A DNA stretch of 64,000 nt, taken from assembly GCA_963804055.1 (NCBI GenBank), contig CAWDOU010000011.1:307152-371151 (forward strand), given 5' to 3'. Positions 8,536-17,444 of this stretch are shown here, one piece after another (within the stretch, counting starts at the first letter, position 1; every line of letters starts with the position of its first letter). The notes under the pieces are model-generated. The model was given only the letters and a program-made list of their open reading frames with translations, was not told the origin of the DNA and did not search any database. Origin of the DNA: Bog-473 sp963804055. Its GTDB lineage: Bacteria > Actinomycetota > Acidimicrobiia > Acidimicrobiales > RAAP-2. A program made the translations under genes and the position numbers.

Positions 8536-8955
8536 GTGCGTGAGCGGTGGCTGTCCCGGAGGGCCATGTGGCTCCACCTGGCCCTCCTCGTGTTCGTGCC
8601 GGGCTGCGCCGTGGCCGCCTGGTGGCAGATCAACCGGGCTGCGGACGGCAACCAGCTCAGCTTCCTGTACTCCGTGCTGTGGCCGGCCTTCGGGATCCTG
8701 GCCGTGTACTTCTGGTGGATGCTCGTCCACACCGACTACGACAGCGTCGGCCTCAAGGGGATGTTGCGCCAGCAGGCGGACGAGGCCGATGCGGCCGGGG
8801 CCGCCGCTCCGGTTCCCCCCACGCCCCAACCGGCGGCCGCAGCCGACGACGACCCCGAACTGGCCGCCTACAACGCGCGGCTGGCGGAGCTCGCCGCCCA
8901 GGGACCCAAGACGTGGCGGGCCCGCGAGTCGGTCGTCGTCCGCCGCGAGCGATGA
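8536..8955 (+). CDS. Small two-pass membrane protein
   Basis: 139 aa starting at GTG 8536. Two transmembrane segments (about residues 9-28 and 42-63) are followed by a cytoplasmic, Ala/Pro-rich tail with NARLAELAAQGPKTWRARES. No family name recognised, though proteins of this shape often precede DUF3817 genes in actinobacteria (from memory). Its stop overlaps the ATG of the DUF3817 gene (ATGA at 8952), so the two are translated together and may interact. Function unknown. Confidence 0.65.
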   Translation: MRERWLSRRAMWLHLALLVFVPGCAVAAWWQINRAADGNQLSFLYSVLWPAFGILAVYFWWMLVHTDYDSVGLKGMLRQQADEADAAGAAAPVPPTPQPAAAADDDPELAAYNARLAELAAQGPKTWRARESVVVRRER

Positions 8956-9326
8956 GACGTCTCACCCAGCGCGGCCTGCCGGGGGCGCTCTTTCGCTACC
9001 AGCTCATGGCCAACATCGTGGGTGTGCTGATCATCCCGCTGTTTCTCTTCACGGGACTGCACTACGCCATCGGCGGCTTCAAGGTCGAGCTCGCCATCTT
9101 CGGTGTCGGGCACGGCTATCTCTACATCGTCTACCTGGTCGCAGCCGGGTTCCTGGCGCTCAAGGCGCGGCTGCACATTCCCTGGATCATCTTGATGTTC
9201 GTGGCCGGCCTCGTCCCCGGCCTGACCTTCGTGGTCGAGTGGATCATCGTGACCAAGAAGATCCAGCCGCTGATGGCCGCGCAGGACGCGGCCGAGACGC
9301 CCGGGGTCAGTCCAGCCGCTCGATGA
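8952..9326 (+). CDS. DUF3817 family integral membrane protein
   Basis: 124 aa. The start is ATG 8952, overlapping the stop of the preceding gene; the longer frame upstream is a shadow. Three transmembrane segments are evident. The family pattern FRYQLMANIVGVLIIPL, then GHGYLYIVYLVAAG, then AGLVPGLTFVVEW matches DUF3817, a widespread actinobacterial membrane family of unknown function. The C-terminus overlaps the convergent thiolase gene by 20 bases. Confidence 0.85.
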   Translation: MRRLTQRGLPGALFRYQLMANIVGVLIIPLFLFTGLHYAIGGFKVELAIFGVGHGYLYIVYLVAAGFLALKARLHIPWIILMFVAGLVPGLTFVVEWIIVTKKIQPLMAAQDAAETPGVSPAAR

Positions 9327-10488
9327 CGGTGCCGTTGGCCTGGCCACCGCCCTCGCACATGGTCTGATAGCCGTAGCGGCCGCCGGTGGCCTCCAGCTGG
9401 TTCAGCAGCGTGCCCATCAGGCGCACGCCGCTCGCACCCAGAGGGTGACCGATGGCGATGGCGCCGCCGCGCGGGTTGAAGCGCTCCATGTCGTATCCGA
9501 ACTCCTTCTGCCACATGAGTGCGACGGCGGCGAAGGCCTCGTTGCACTCCACGGCGTCGAACTCATCGACCTTCATGCCCGAGCGGGTGAGGAGCTTGTG
9601 GGTGACCGGCACCGGCGCCGAGAGCACGATGGCGGCGTCGTCGGCCGCCACGGCGAAATGGGCGAAGCGGGCCCTGATCGGCAGGCCAAGGGCCTCGGCG
9701 GTCGCGCGCTCGGCGATGAGCATGGCGGCCGCGCCGTCGGTGGTCTGGGACGAGTTGCCCGCCGTGATGTCGGGTGCGGTGTCGGGCTCCCAGCTCTGGG
9801 CGGGAGGCAACGCGGCGAGGGCGTCGATTGTCGACGAGCGCCGGATCCCCTCGTCGGAGCGGAGGAACTCGCCGGTGAGCGTGCCGTCCTCCGCCTTGAT
9901 GGGGACCGCCACCGCTTCGCGCTCGAAGTGCCCGTTGTCCCAGCTCTCGGCGGCCCGCCGGTGGGACTCGAGCGCATAGGCGTCCATGTCCTGGCGCGTG
10001 ATGCCGTAGCGCTCGGCCAGGACCTGGCTCACCCGGAACTGGGTCCAGAGCCGCCCGTCGACCGCCTCCATGAACGACGGTGGGAACGGGCCCGTCCCGC
10101 CCCGCGCGTTGGACGCCAGCGGCACCCGGCTCATGACCTCGGCGCCGCAGGCGATCACGAGGTCGTAGTGATCCGCCGCGACGCCTGCCGCGGCGAAATG
10201 GACGGCCTGCTGGGACGACCCACACTGGCGGTCGACCGTCGTGGCCGGCACCGTCTGGGGCAGCCCGGCCGACACCCATCCGTTGCGGGCGAGGTTCGTG
10301 CTCTGCTCCCCCACCTGGCTCACACACCCGCCGATGACGTCATCGATGCGCTCGGGATCCACCCCGGTGCGCTCGATCAACGTGGTCAGGGCGAAACCCA
10401 GCAGATCGGCCGGGTGCCAGTTGGCCAGCGCGCCACCGCGCTTGCCGAACGTCGTGCGTACGACGTCGACGATGACCGGCTCTCTCAT
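9307..10488 (-). CDS. Acetyl-CoA C-acyltransferase (thiolase)
   Basis: 393 aa thiolase with the full catalytic set: nucleophile C89 in VDRQCGSSQQA, GGAIAIGHPLGASG with the catalytic His, and CEGGGQANGTV near the C-terminus. It cleaves 3-ketoacyl-CoA with CoA, or condenses acetyl-CoA. It is the last gene of the leftward liv-type operon (36 bases after the LivF-type stop), suggesting that the transported compound or its products enter beta-oxidation. Chain-length preference cannot be told. Confidence 0.93.
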   Translation of the reverse strand: MREPVIVDVVRTTFGKRGGALANWHPADLLGFALTTLIERTGVDPERIDDVIGGCVSQVGEQSTNLARNGWVSAGLPQTVPATTVDRQCGSSQQAVHFAAAGVAADHYDLVIACGAEVMSRVPLASNARGGTGPFPPSFMEAVDGRLWTQFRVSQVLAERYGITRQDMDAYALESHRRAAESWDNGHFEREAVAVPIKAEDGTLTGEFLRSDEGIRRSSTIDALAALPPAQSWEPDTAPDITAGNSSQTTDGAAAMLIAERATAEALGLPIRARFAHFAVAADDAAIVLSAPVPVTHKLLTRSGMKVDEFDAVECNEAFAAVALMWQKEFGYDMERFNPRGGAIAIGHPLGASGVRLMGTLLNQLEATGGRYGYQTMCEGGGQANGTVIERLD

Positions 10489-10524
10489 GGTGCTGCCTCC
10501 TCGAATGTCGTCAGGCCCGATGGC

Positions 10525-11325
10525 CTAAGCGTCTGACTCTCCCACCTCGGCTGCGCCTGAGGCCACCGCCTCTTCGCGGCGTGACATCAGCGTCTCGACC
10601 GCGGCACTGGCACCAGCCGGGTCGCCCTCGTACGCCACGCTCCCGTGGTTCAACACGACGGCCCAGTTCGCCAGCTGGAGCACCCGGTTTACCTGCTGCT
10701 CCACCACCACCAGCGCGGTGCCGTTCCTATTGATCTCCATGAGCCCCTCGTAGACGGTGTCGACGACGACGGGGGCCAGTCCCAGGGACAGCTCGTCGGC
10801 CACGAGCACCTTGGACGGGACCACCAGCACCTTGGCCAGCGAGAGGAGCCGCTGCTGTCCTCCCGAGAGGGTGCCGCCGGACTGGCGACGCCGCTCGCCG
10901 AGGATCGGGAAGGCCGTGTAGGCCCGCTCGAGATTCTCCTTGAGCTTCCCCCGCCCGTCCCGCTGGCGGAAGGCCAGCGTCAGGTTCTCCTCCACGGTGA
11001 GGCTCGAGAACACACCACGGCCCTCGACCACGTGCGCCATGCCGAGCCGGGCGATCTTGTAGGCCGGGAGGGTGGTGACGTCCTCCCCGGAGAACAGGAC
11101 CTGGCCGGACGACGCCGTGACCAGTCCGGTGACCGTCCGGGCCACGGTGGACTTGCCGGCCCCGTTCGACCCGACAAGGGCGACGATCCCCCCTTCGGGC
11201 ACGCGGAAGGAGACGTCGAAGAGCGCCCGGTAGGGGCCGTAGGCGGCGCTGACGTTGCGCACCGACAGGATGTCGGTGCTCGCCGCCGGCGCGGTGGGGG
11301 TCGGGGCGGCGGCGAATGTGGTCAC
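10525..11325 (-). CDS. Branched-chain amino acid-type ABC transporter ATP-binding protein (LivF-like)
   Basis: 266 aa ABC ATPase. Walker A is GSNGAGKST (52-60), the signature is LSGGQQRLLSLAKVL, and Walker B is LVADELSLGLAP. The LivF hallmark HVVEGRGVFSSLTVEENL is clear. Start GTG 11325 forms a GTGA overlap with the stop of the LivG-like gene. It energises the LivHM-type permease encoded upstream at the inner membrane face. Family members move branched-chain amino acids, amides, urea or aromatic and aliphatic acids, so the substrate is open. Confidence 0.93.
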   Translation of the reverse strand: MTTFAAAPTPTAPAASTDILSVRNVSAAYGPYRALFDVSFRVPEGGIVALVGSNGAGKSTVARTVTGLVTASSGQVLFSGEDVTTLPAYKIARLGMAHVVEGRGVFSSLTVEENLTLAFRQRDGRGKLKENLERAYTAFPILGERRRQSGGTLSGGQQRLLSLAKVLVVPSKVLVADELSLGLAPVVVDTVYEGLMEINRNGTALVVVEQQVNRVLQLANWAVVLNHGSVAYEGDPAGASAAVETLMSRREEAVASGAAEVGESDA

Positions 11326-12098
11326 GCGTGCCCCATCTGACCCAGGTAGGCGTCGCGCACCGCGGGATCAGCCATGCACTCGTCGAAACTGCCGGCGAAG
11401 AGCATCGCCCCGAGGTCCATCACGACGGCACGGTCGACCACTTCGGCCACCATGGCGAGATCGTGCTCGACCAGGAGCACGGCCGTGCCGCGCTCACGCT
11501 GGACCGTCCGCAGGACGGCGGCCACCTCCGCCGTCTCGTGCAGGTCGAGCCCCGACGAGGGCTCGTCGGCGAGCAGGATCTTCGGCTCGGTCGCCAGAGC
11601 CCGCGCCAGCTCGACCAAGCGGCAATGGCCCAGCCCGAGGGCGTTGACCGAGACATCGGCCAGATGGGAGATGCCCACCAACTCGAGCGTGGCATCGACC
11701 CGTTCCATCTCGTCCGACCTCGGCTTGCTCATGTTGAGGAGGTCCCGCCACAGGCGTCCCTCGCCCTGGCGTGAGCGCTCGGCCACCATCAGGTGGTCAC
11801 GCACCGTCATGTCGGTGAAGACCTCGACCCTTTGGTAGGTGCGGCCGATACCCAGTCGTGCCCGCTTGTAGGTCGGCATCCCCGACAGCGACAGCCCGTC
11901 GAAGATGATGTCCCCCGACTCGGGTCGCAGCTGGCCGCAGACGCAGTTGAACAGCGTGGTCTTCCCGGCGCCGTTCGGACCGACCAGGCCGACACTCTCC
12001 CCCGGCCCGACGTCGAACGTGATGGCGTGCACGGCCTGGATGCCGCCGAAGGACTTGCACACGCCATGGAGGCGCAGGAGCGGCTCGACGTCAGCCAC
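11322..12098 (-). CDS. Branched-chain amino acid-type ABC transporter ATP-binding protein (LivG-like)
   Basis: 258 aa from GTG 12098 (VADVEPLLRLHG), which overlaps the permease stop by 8 bases; an in-frame start 51 bases upstream is less likely. Walker A is GPNGAGKTT (40-48), the signature region is LGLGHCRLVELARAL and Walker B is LLADEPSSGLD. The ARLGIGRTYQRVEVF segment is LivG-like. It is coupled by overlap to the permease before it and to the LivF-like gene after it. Substrate unknown. Confidence 0.92.
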   Translation of the reverse strand: MADVEPLLRLHGVCKSFGGIQAVHAITFDVGPGESVGLVGPNGAGKTTLFNCVCGQLRPESGDIIFDGLSLSGMPTYKRARLGIGRTYQRVEVFTDMTVRDHLMVAERSRQGEGRLWRDLLNMSKPRSDEMERVDATLELVGISHLADVSVNALGLGHCRLVELARALATEPKILLADEPSSGLDLHETAEVAAVLRTVQRERGTAVLLVEHDLAMVAEVVDRAVVMDLGAMLFAGSFDECMADPAVRDAYLGQMGHA

Positions 12099-14100
12099 TG
12101 GCACCAGCCGAGACAGCCTGTGCCTTGCGTTCCTCGGCCGCCGCCTCACGGGCGAAGAACAGCCTTTCGAAACGCATGGTCGAGCGGCGCTTCTGGTACT
12201 CGAGCACCCCTTCGGGGTGCTGGGCGTACGTCAGCGCGCCGAATGCGAAGAGGACGATGGTCAGACTCGGGCCGCCGAAACGAGACGGGAGATAGGTGAG
12301 GAGCTGCTCCACGACGAACAGGCCGATGCCGGCCTGAATGGCCCCTTCAACGGTGTTCACGCTCGTCGTCACGACCAGCACCACCAGGACAAGTGAGAAG
12401 GTGGTGTTCCAGTCCACCGGCGAGACGTGCTGCTGCTGGATGCTGTAGAGCACGCCGCCGATGCCGGCAATGGCTCCCGACAGCGCGAAGACGACGATGC
12501 GCTGCCAGGTCGGGTTCACGCCGAGACCGGCGGTGGCGGTCTCGCTGCCGCGCATGGCCGCCAGGTTGCGGCCCACCGACCCCTTGCGAACCAGGAGCAC
12601 GATCACCACGGCGACCACGAGCACCGACATGGAGAGGATGAACATGGCGTGACCGTTGAAGTCGAAGAAGGCGCTCGTGCCCAACCACTTCGACTGCAAG
12701 CTGGTGCCCTGTGCGCCGCCCGTGACCCAGATGTCGTTGAACGCGGTGTTGTCGAAGAGCAAGGCGGCGGCGAGCGTCATCAGCGCCAGCCCCAGCCCGC
12801 GTAGGCGCAGGGACAGCAGCGCCAGCACGACCGCGACCAGGGCCGCCAGGGCGCAACCGATGAGGCCACCGACCAGGAAGTTGAGCCCGAGGTGCACCGA
12901 GAAGACGGCTGCCGTGAAGGCGCCGATGCCGGCGAACGTCGCCTGGCACAGCGACAGCTGTCCCGCCATGCCGGTGATCAAGGTGACCGAGAGGCAGATG
13001 ATCGACAGGGTGAGGCCGTTGTTGAACACGGTCTCCCAGGTGACGGGGATCCAGGTGAGCATCGAGACGATAAAGGCCGCCAGGACCACCCACCACAGCT
13101 TCTTGATGATGCGATCCATGCTGGGTGCGCGCGCACTGGCGGCGATGGGCACGGGCGGCGGGTCGACGGTGGCCAGCGGGTCCCGGCTGATGTCCAGATT
13201 GCGCAGGCCAGGCAAAATCAGCAAGGCAGCGGCGATGGCGAAGAACGGAAGCGACGGCACGACCGCTGCGTTCCAGAAGCTGTTCGGCGGGATGTAGCCC
13301 TGCAGCACGGTCGTGAGGACGCCGATGAGCACGGCAACCCCAGCGGCGATAGGGAGCGAACGCAGCATCGCCCACGCCGCCGCCGCGATGGCCGTGACCG
13401 TCAGGGTGACGAATTCGTCGGAATTGAAGTTCCCGTAGCCAGGTGCCAGGAGCACACCGGCCAACGCCGCCATGAAGCTGGAGATGATCCAGGCCACGGC
13501 GACGACCCCATTGGCGTTGATGCCGTCGAGTTGGACCAGCCGCCTGCTTTCCACGGCACCCCGCATCTGCAGACCCAGGGCTGTGAAACGCAGGAGGATG
13601 GTGAGCAGAATCAGGACGACGACAGTCACCGAGATCATGGCCAGGTAGATCCCGTTGATCGGTGTCGCGTAGAGGCCGCTTCCGATGGAGAAGTACACGG
13701 TGTTCGGGTTGAAGAACGGGAAGATCGTCGCCGTGGCATCGAGGTTCTGGGGACCGAAGATCACCGGCAGCAGCGACGGGATCCCGACGAGGAGCGCCAG
13801 GCCGCAGACGAGCTTTGCCGTGCTGTTGGAATTCGGGATGTGGCGGAAGATGAGCCGGTCGAAGGCGTACCCCATGACCGGGCCCAGCACCACGACGGTC
13901 AGGAGGAAAGCCTGCCAACCCGACCAATTGTGGAACTGGGTGAGGTACGTGAAGATGAACGCCGACGCGAAGGCCTGGGCGCCGAAGGCGAAGTTGAAGA
14001 CGCCGGTCGCCTGATAGGTCAGGACCAGGCAGACCGCGACGAGGGCGTACGTGCACCCGTATGGCACGCCCGGCAGCGCGAATCCGAGGAGTTGCTCCAT
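12091..14100 (-). CDS. Fused LivH-LivM branched-chain amino acid-type ABC permease
   Basis: 669 aa, about the sum of separate LivH (~300) and LivM (~350) permeases. The N-terminal half (MEQLLGFALPGVPYGCTYAL, then NGVVAVAWIISSFMAALAGVL) is LivH-like. A linker rich in Pro and charged residues (about 305-335) leads to a LivM-like half with NGLTLSIICLSVTLITGMAGQLSLCQATF and NPTWQRIVVFALSGAIAGIGG. No stop or frame change joins them, so this is a real fusion. It forms the transmembrane pore served by the LivG- and LivF-like ATPases and the substrate-binding protein upstream. Confidence 0.92.
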   Translation of the reverse strand: MEQLLGFALPGVPYGCTYALVAVCLVLTYQATGVFNFAFGAQAFASAFIFTYLTQFHNWSGWQAFLLTVVVLGPVMGYAFDRLIFRHIPNSNSTAKLVCGLALLVGIPSLLPVIFGPQNLDATATIFPFFNPNTVYFSIGSGLYATPINGIYLAMISVTVVVLILLTILLRFTALGLQMRGAVESRRLVQLDGINANGVVAVAWIISSFMAALAGVLLAPGYGNFNSDEFVTLTVTAIAAAAWAMLRSLPIAAGVAVLIGVLTTVLQGYIPPNSFWNAAVVPSLPFFAIAAALLILPGLRNLDISRDPLATVDPPPVPIAASARAPSMDRIIKKLWWVVLAAFIVSMLTWIPVTWETVFNNGLTLSIICLSVTLITGMAGQLSLCQATFAGIGAFTAAVFSVHLGLNFLVGGLIGCALAALVAVVLALLSLRLRGLGLALMTLAAALLFDNTAFNDIWVTGGAQGTSLQSKWLGTSAFFDFNGHAMFILSMSVLVVAVVIVLLVRKGSVGRNLAAMRGSETATAGLGVNPTWQRIVVFALSGAIAGIGGVLYSIQQQHVSPVDWNTTFSLVLVVLVVTTSVNTVEGAIQAGIGLFVVEQLLTYLPSRFGGPSLTIVLFAFGALTYAQHPEGVLEYQKRRSTMRFERLFFAREAAAEERKAQAVSAGASG

Positions 14101-14143
14101 CCCTACGTCCTGTTACCCGACGTCGTCCCTATCCCTCCGCTGC

Positions 14144-15439
14144 TCAGGCGGGGGTCGGCACGCCGGGCGGCAACGGGAACACCGGGTCCTTCTTCGGGTT
14201 GATCGACTGGAAGCAATTGAAGACGTTCTTGCCCTTGTTGAGCGTGGGCAGGTACTTGTTCCCGGAGACCTTGATGTAGGCCAGGCAATACGGCGGCGCA
14301 TTCCCCGTGTGCCCGGCGCTCTTCCAGTTGACAGGCGCCGTGAGGCCGCCGGCCGTGAAGGCGGTCAACGAGTTGTCCGCCGCGATCACGCTGGCCTGGG
14401 TCGGGTTCTTGCCGGCAATCTGGAGGCCCTGGACGAACAAGGCCGCCGACTCCCACCCCTGCAGCGCGATCTCATCCGTGGCGTAGGCGGGCTCGTACTT
14501 CTTCATCTGGGCGAAGTAGAGCTTGAGGCCCGGGTAGAGCGTCGGAGACGCCGTGAAGGGTACGTGCCCGATGTCGAAGTAGACGTTCTGCATCAGGCTC
14601 TGGTTCGTGTTCAGAGTCGACTGGTCGTTGCCGCTGAACCAGAGCTGGGTCATGTTCGACAGCCCGTACTGCTTGATGGCGCGGGCCATGGTGACATTCC
14701 CCTGCACGTCCATGCAGCTGACCACCATGTTGGAGCCCGCCTGCTTCATCCGCTGCACGTCGGTGGCCACCGTCGAGCCCGGGTAGCTCACCTTGAGGTC
14801 GGAGTAGCTGACCGTGTATCCGGCCGCCTTAAGCGAGTTCTGCTCCGACTGACACGATGCCGCTGAAGCCGCCACCCCGTAGGCGATGAAGGCGATGGAG
14901 GGCTTCTTCTGCGTCTGGCGCGCCACGTAGGAGACCTGCGGGCCGGCCGCCGGGTAGTACTGCACGGAGCCCCCCGCAGCGAACAGGTTGCTCGGCCCGG
15001 ACCAGTTCCCCGTCACGTTGTAGCCGTAGGTCGGGATGCCGGACTCGGTGAACAGGTTGGGCGAGAAGAAGGCCGTCGCCACGCCGGTCACGGCAAACAC
15101 GTTGTCCTGATTGATGAGAGTGTTCGCCAGCTGGTTGAACGTCGTGGGGTTCCCGCCGTCGTCCAGGGCGTACTTGTAGTTGATCATGCGACCGTTCACG
15201 CCGCCCTTGGCGTTGATGTAGTTGTAGTACGCCTTCTCGCCGTAGATGAGCGAGGAGAAGTTGGACGCCAGCGTCCCCGTCTGCGTCGAGATCGTACCGA
15301 CCGTCACAGAGGTCGGAGTCAGTCCCGGGACGCTCGCCGCCGCTCCCGCCGTGCTCGTCGTGGTGACGATGCCGACCAGCAGCATCGTTCCCGTGAGCGC
15401 CGTTGCCGCCAGCGCCTTGATTCCATGTCTTGCTTGCAT
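14144..15439 (-). CDS. Branched-chain amino acid-type ABC transporter substrate-binding protein
   Basis: 431 aa from ATG 15439 (MQARHGIKAL), with ATG 15454 five codons upstream as an alternative; both have G-rich ribosome-binding sequences. A signal peptide runs to about TAGAAA (residue 34). The mature part is a type-I periplasmic binding protein (Peripla_BP_6): GTISTQTGTLA, then GGVNGRMINYKYALDDGGNP, then FAVTGVATAFFS. It presents the ligand to the fused LivHM permease. First gene of the leftward operon; the 175-bp gap upstream should hold the promoter, but I see no clear operator there. Confidence 0.92.
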   Translation of the reverse strand: MQARHGIKALAATALTGTMLLVGIVTTTSTAGAAASVPGLTPTSVTVGTISTQTGTLASNFSSLIYGEKAYYNYINAKGGVNGRMINYKYALDDGGNPTTFNQLANTLINQDNVFAVTGVATAFFSPNLFTESGIPTYGYNVTGNWSGPSNLFAAGGSVQYYPAAGPQVSYVARQTQKKPSIAFIAYGVAASAASCQSEQNSLKAAGYTVSYSDLKVSYPGSTVATDVQRMKQAGSNMVVSCMDVQGNVTMARAIKQYGLSNMTQLWFSGNDQSTLNTNQSLMQNVYFDIGHVPFTASPTLYPGLKLYFAQMKKYEPAYATDEIALQGWESAALFVQGLQIAGKNPTQASVIAADNSLTAFTAGGLTAPVNWKSAGHTGNAPPYCLAYIKVSGNKYLPTLNKGKNVFNCFQSINPKKDPVFPLPPGVPTPA

Positions 15440-15614
15440 GCCGTCCCCAATCATCGGTCGTGCATCCCCCCGGGATGCCGGTCACTGTAGCTGCAGGGCT
15501 TCACGCCCATTGCTCACCCTTTGTGGCTCTTTCCTGTCGCCAATTCGCACTCTTCGCACCCGCGAGAACGCGGGCCTCGCTCACTTCCTCTGACGCCGCG
15601 TCAAATTCAGAACG

Positions 15615-17324
15615 TCAATTCAGAAACAGCCTCCGTCGGTCGAACTCGCGCAGAGCCCGCACCTCGTCGAAACGAACGGCGGGGAGGTCCTCGACCTGCC
15701 GCGCCACCTCGGGCCGATAGCCACAAGACGACACGAAGGCCTGCACTCGGTCGTCGAGCGTGCCCTCGCCGGCGGGCACGGCGGCCAGACGTAAGACGCC
15801 GTCGTCGCGGCGCAGGATTCCCTTGTCGGTCACGACGCTGACGACCCGCTGCCCCGGCGACGTCACGTAGGCGACCGTCTCGGGAAGGCGCTCAGGGCGG
15901 GCCAGCGTCACCACGACGCAGGCCGTGGCCCGGCTGGCGACGTCGTTGGCTCCACCCGAACCCACGAGAAAGCGCCCACCGGCCAGCTGCGTCGAGTTCA
16001 AGGAGCCGTCACGATCCACCTCGGCCGCCCCGAGGCAGCCCACGGTGGTCGTCCCCGGGCCTCCGATGACCATGCCGAGGACCGCCGACGCATCGGAGAG
16101 GTACGGCGTGGCGGGAAACACCCGCTGGTTGAAGATGTAGGGGTCGGCCGGAGTCGGCTGGTAGCCCCAGAGGCCAAGCTCGGCGGTGAGCATGACGTTG
16201 CGGCCGGCCGCCCGGGCCCGACCCACGGCGACCCAGGCCGCGAGGTTGGCCACGCCCGCACCGGCCAGCACGGCGTCGGCACCGACGTCTGCCACCACCC
16301 GCTCGAGCTCGCGGGCGCCGAGTGACGCCGCCTGCTCCCAGCGGGAGACGGCGGGATCGTCGACGACGGGGTTGGCGTCGGCGTCGGCCTTCCACGACAT
16401 CGGGTCCGAGCGACCCTCGAGCCACTTGAGCTGGTCGGCCCCGACCCGCGCCAGGTACTCCTCGTGCGTGGCCGGCCCGAGCACCCAGTCCTCGACATAG
16501 GCGTCGAACTCGCCCTTCGCTGCCGCGTCGGCGGCGGCGCTCCAGTGCGCGATGTCCTCGCCGTAGCTGCGGACGGGCAGCGCCGGGGCGTAACAACCGC
16601 CGGGGTGGGCACCGAATGGCGCCTCCACGACGGCGAGGACACGGTGGGCCGGGACCTTGACCCTGTGCCCGAGTCCCTCGAGGTCGTCGACGACGCGCTC
16701 GACGGTGGCCACGACACCGCGACGGGCGGCCCAGGCGCCCCAGACACCATCGAGGAGGGGCTCGGAGAAGACGAGGTTGCCCGACGGGTCGGCGGCGGCG
16801 GCGTGGACGAGGGCGACGTCGGGCGCCAACGGCCGGAGCACGCCCAGGGGGCCGAAGGGCGAATCGATCACGGCGAAGGCCTCGTTGTCGGCCATGGAGG
16901 AGCCGACCAGTGATCCCGTGACGGCGGCTGGCAGGCCGCGGGCGGCCGCCTCCAGCCGTTGCGACAAGGTGAGGATCGACCAGTGCTCGACCTCGACCTC
17001 GCCCGCCTCGTAGGCCTCGCGGAAGATCGGGTTCGGGTTGTAGGTGGGGAAGCTGTTGCCCGAGTAGGCCGTGACGACCTTGCTGACCAGCCCGCCGCGG
17101 AAGAAGGCCGCGCCGAGCGCGCCGAGGCTGGTCATCACGAGGGTGAAGCCAGGGTCCGTCCGCCAGAATTGCCTGGCGAGCTCCCGGGCGGTGGCCGTCC
17201 AGCGGCTGTGCCCCATCATCACCAGAATGGAGTCGCCGGGGAGCACGCTCCGTGCGACGGCATCCTCGAGCGTGGTCACGACGGGGGCGCCGGAGGAGTT
17301 GGCTGCTGGGGTCACGAAATGCAC
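15615..17324 (-). CDS. Fused alpha-beta CoA-transferase (glutaconate/3-oxoacid CoA-transferase type)
   Basis: 569 aa, equal to both subunits of a class I CoA-transferase in one chain. The alpha-like half (about 1-290) has PGDSILVMMGHSRWT and FRGGLVSKVVTAYSGNSFP; the beta-like half (about 310-569) has GADAVLAGAGVANLAAWVAV and VMLTAELGLWGYQP, where the glutamate of AELG is the likely acyl-accepting residue, then GGGRFLVGSGGAND-type glycine motifs. GctAB and steroid-ring IpdAB (a CoA-ester hydrolase) belong to this family as two subunits. Starts at GTG 17324. It is divergent from the TetR gene, with a perfect palindrome between them, so it is probably that regulator's direct target. Confidence 0.85.
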   Translation of the reverse strand: MHFVTPAANSSGAPVVTTLEDAVARSVLPGDSILVMMGHSRWTATARELARQFWRTDPGFTLVMTSLGALGAAFFRGGLVSKVVTAYSGNSFPTYNPNPIFREAYEAGEVEVEHWSILTLSQRLEAAARGLPAAVTGSLVGSSMADNEAFAVIDSPFGPLGVLRPLAPDVALVHAAAADPSGNLVFSEPLLDGVWGAWAARRGVVATVERVVDDLEGLGHRVKVPAHRVLAVVEAPFGAHPGGCYAPALPVRSYGEDIAHWSAAADAAAKGEFDAYVEDWVLGPATHEEYLARVGADQLKWLEGRSDPMSWKADADANPVVDDPAVSRWEQAASLGARELERVVADVGADAVLAGAGVANLAAWVAVGRARAAGRNVMLTAELGLWGYQPTPADPYIFNQRVFPATPYLSDASAVLGMVIGGPGTTTVGCLGAAEVDRDGSLNSTQLAGGRFLVGSGGANDVASRATACVVVTLARPERLPETVAYVTSPGQRVVSVVTDKGILRRDDGVLRLAAVPAGEGTLDDRVQAFVSSCGYRPEVARQVEDLPAVRFDEVRALREFDRRRLFLN

Positions 17325-17383
17325 TCCACGACGGACACGAAATCACGTAACCCCTGGTCCGACGTCATTTTTCACCCCAACCG

Positions 17384-17405
17384 AACCTGACCACCGTGTC
17401 AGGTT
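17384..17405. promoter_or_regulatory. Perfect TetR-type palindrome, site 1 (AACCTGAC-N6-GTCAGGTT)
   Basis: Eight-base arms AACCTGAC and GTCAGGTT are exact inverted repeats around a 6-base centre. The site lies between the divergent CoA-transferase (start 17324) and TetR (start 17445) genes, 60 and 40 bases from their starts. Five weaker copies occur elsewhere in the window. Position and symmetry fit an autoregulatory TetR operator; binding is inferred. Confidence 0.7.
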
Positions 17406-17444
17406 AGCCATTTCAACCATGCCCGGCACTACCATGCACCGGGC

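Noticed and set aside
10489..10524. GTCAG and CTGAC near the thiolase start as another operator
   Set aside because: The half sites are in inverted order and wrongly spaced compared with the six real sites.
12347..14056. 569-codon frame inside the permease gene
   Set aside because: Same strand, other frame; His/Arg/Gly-rich shadow without domains, whereas the LivHM frame is clear.
15440..15614. Riboswitch upstream of the substrate-binding protein
   Set aside because: No recognisable conserved riboswitch core or terminator hairpin in the 175 bases.
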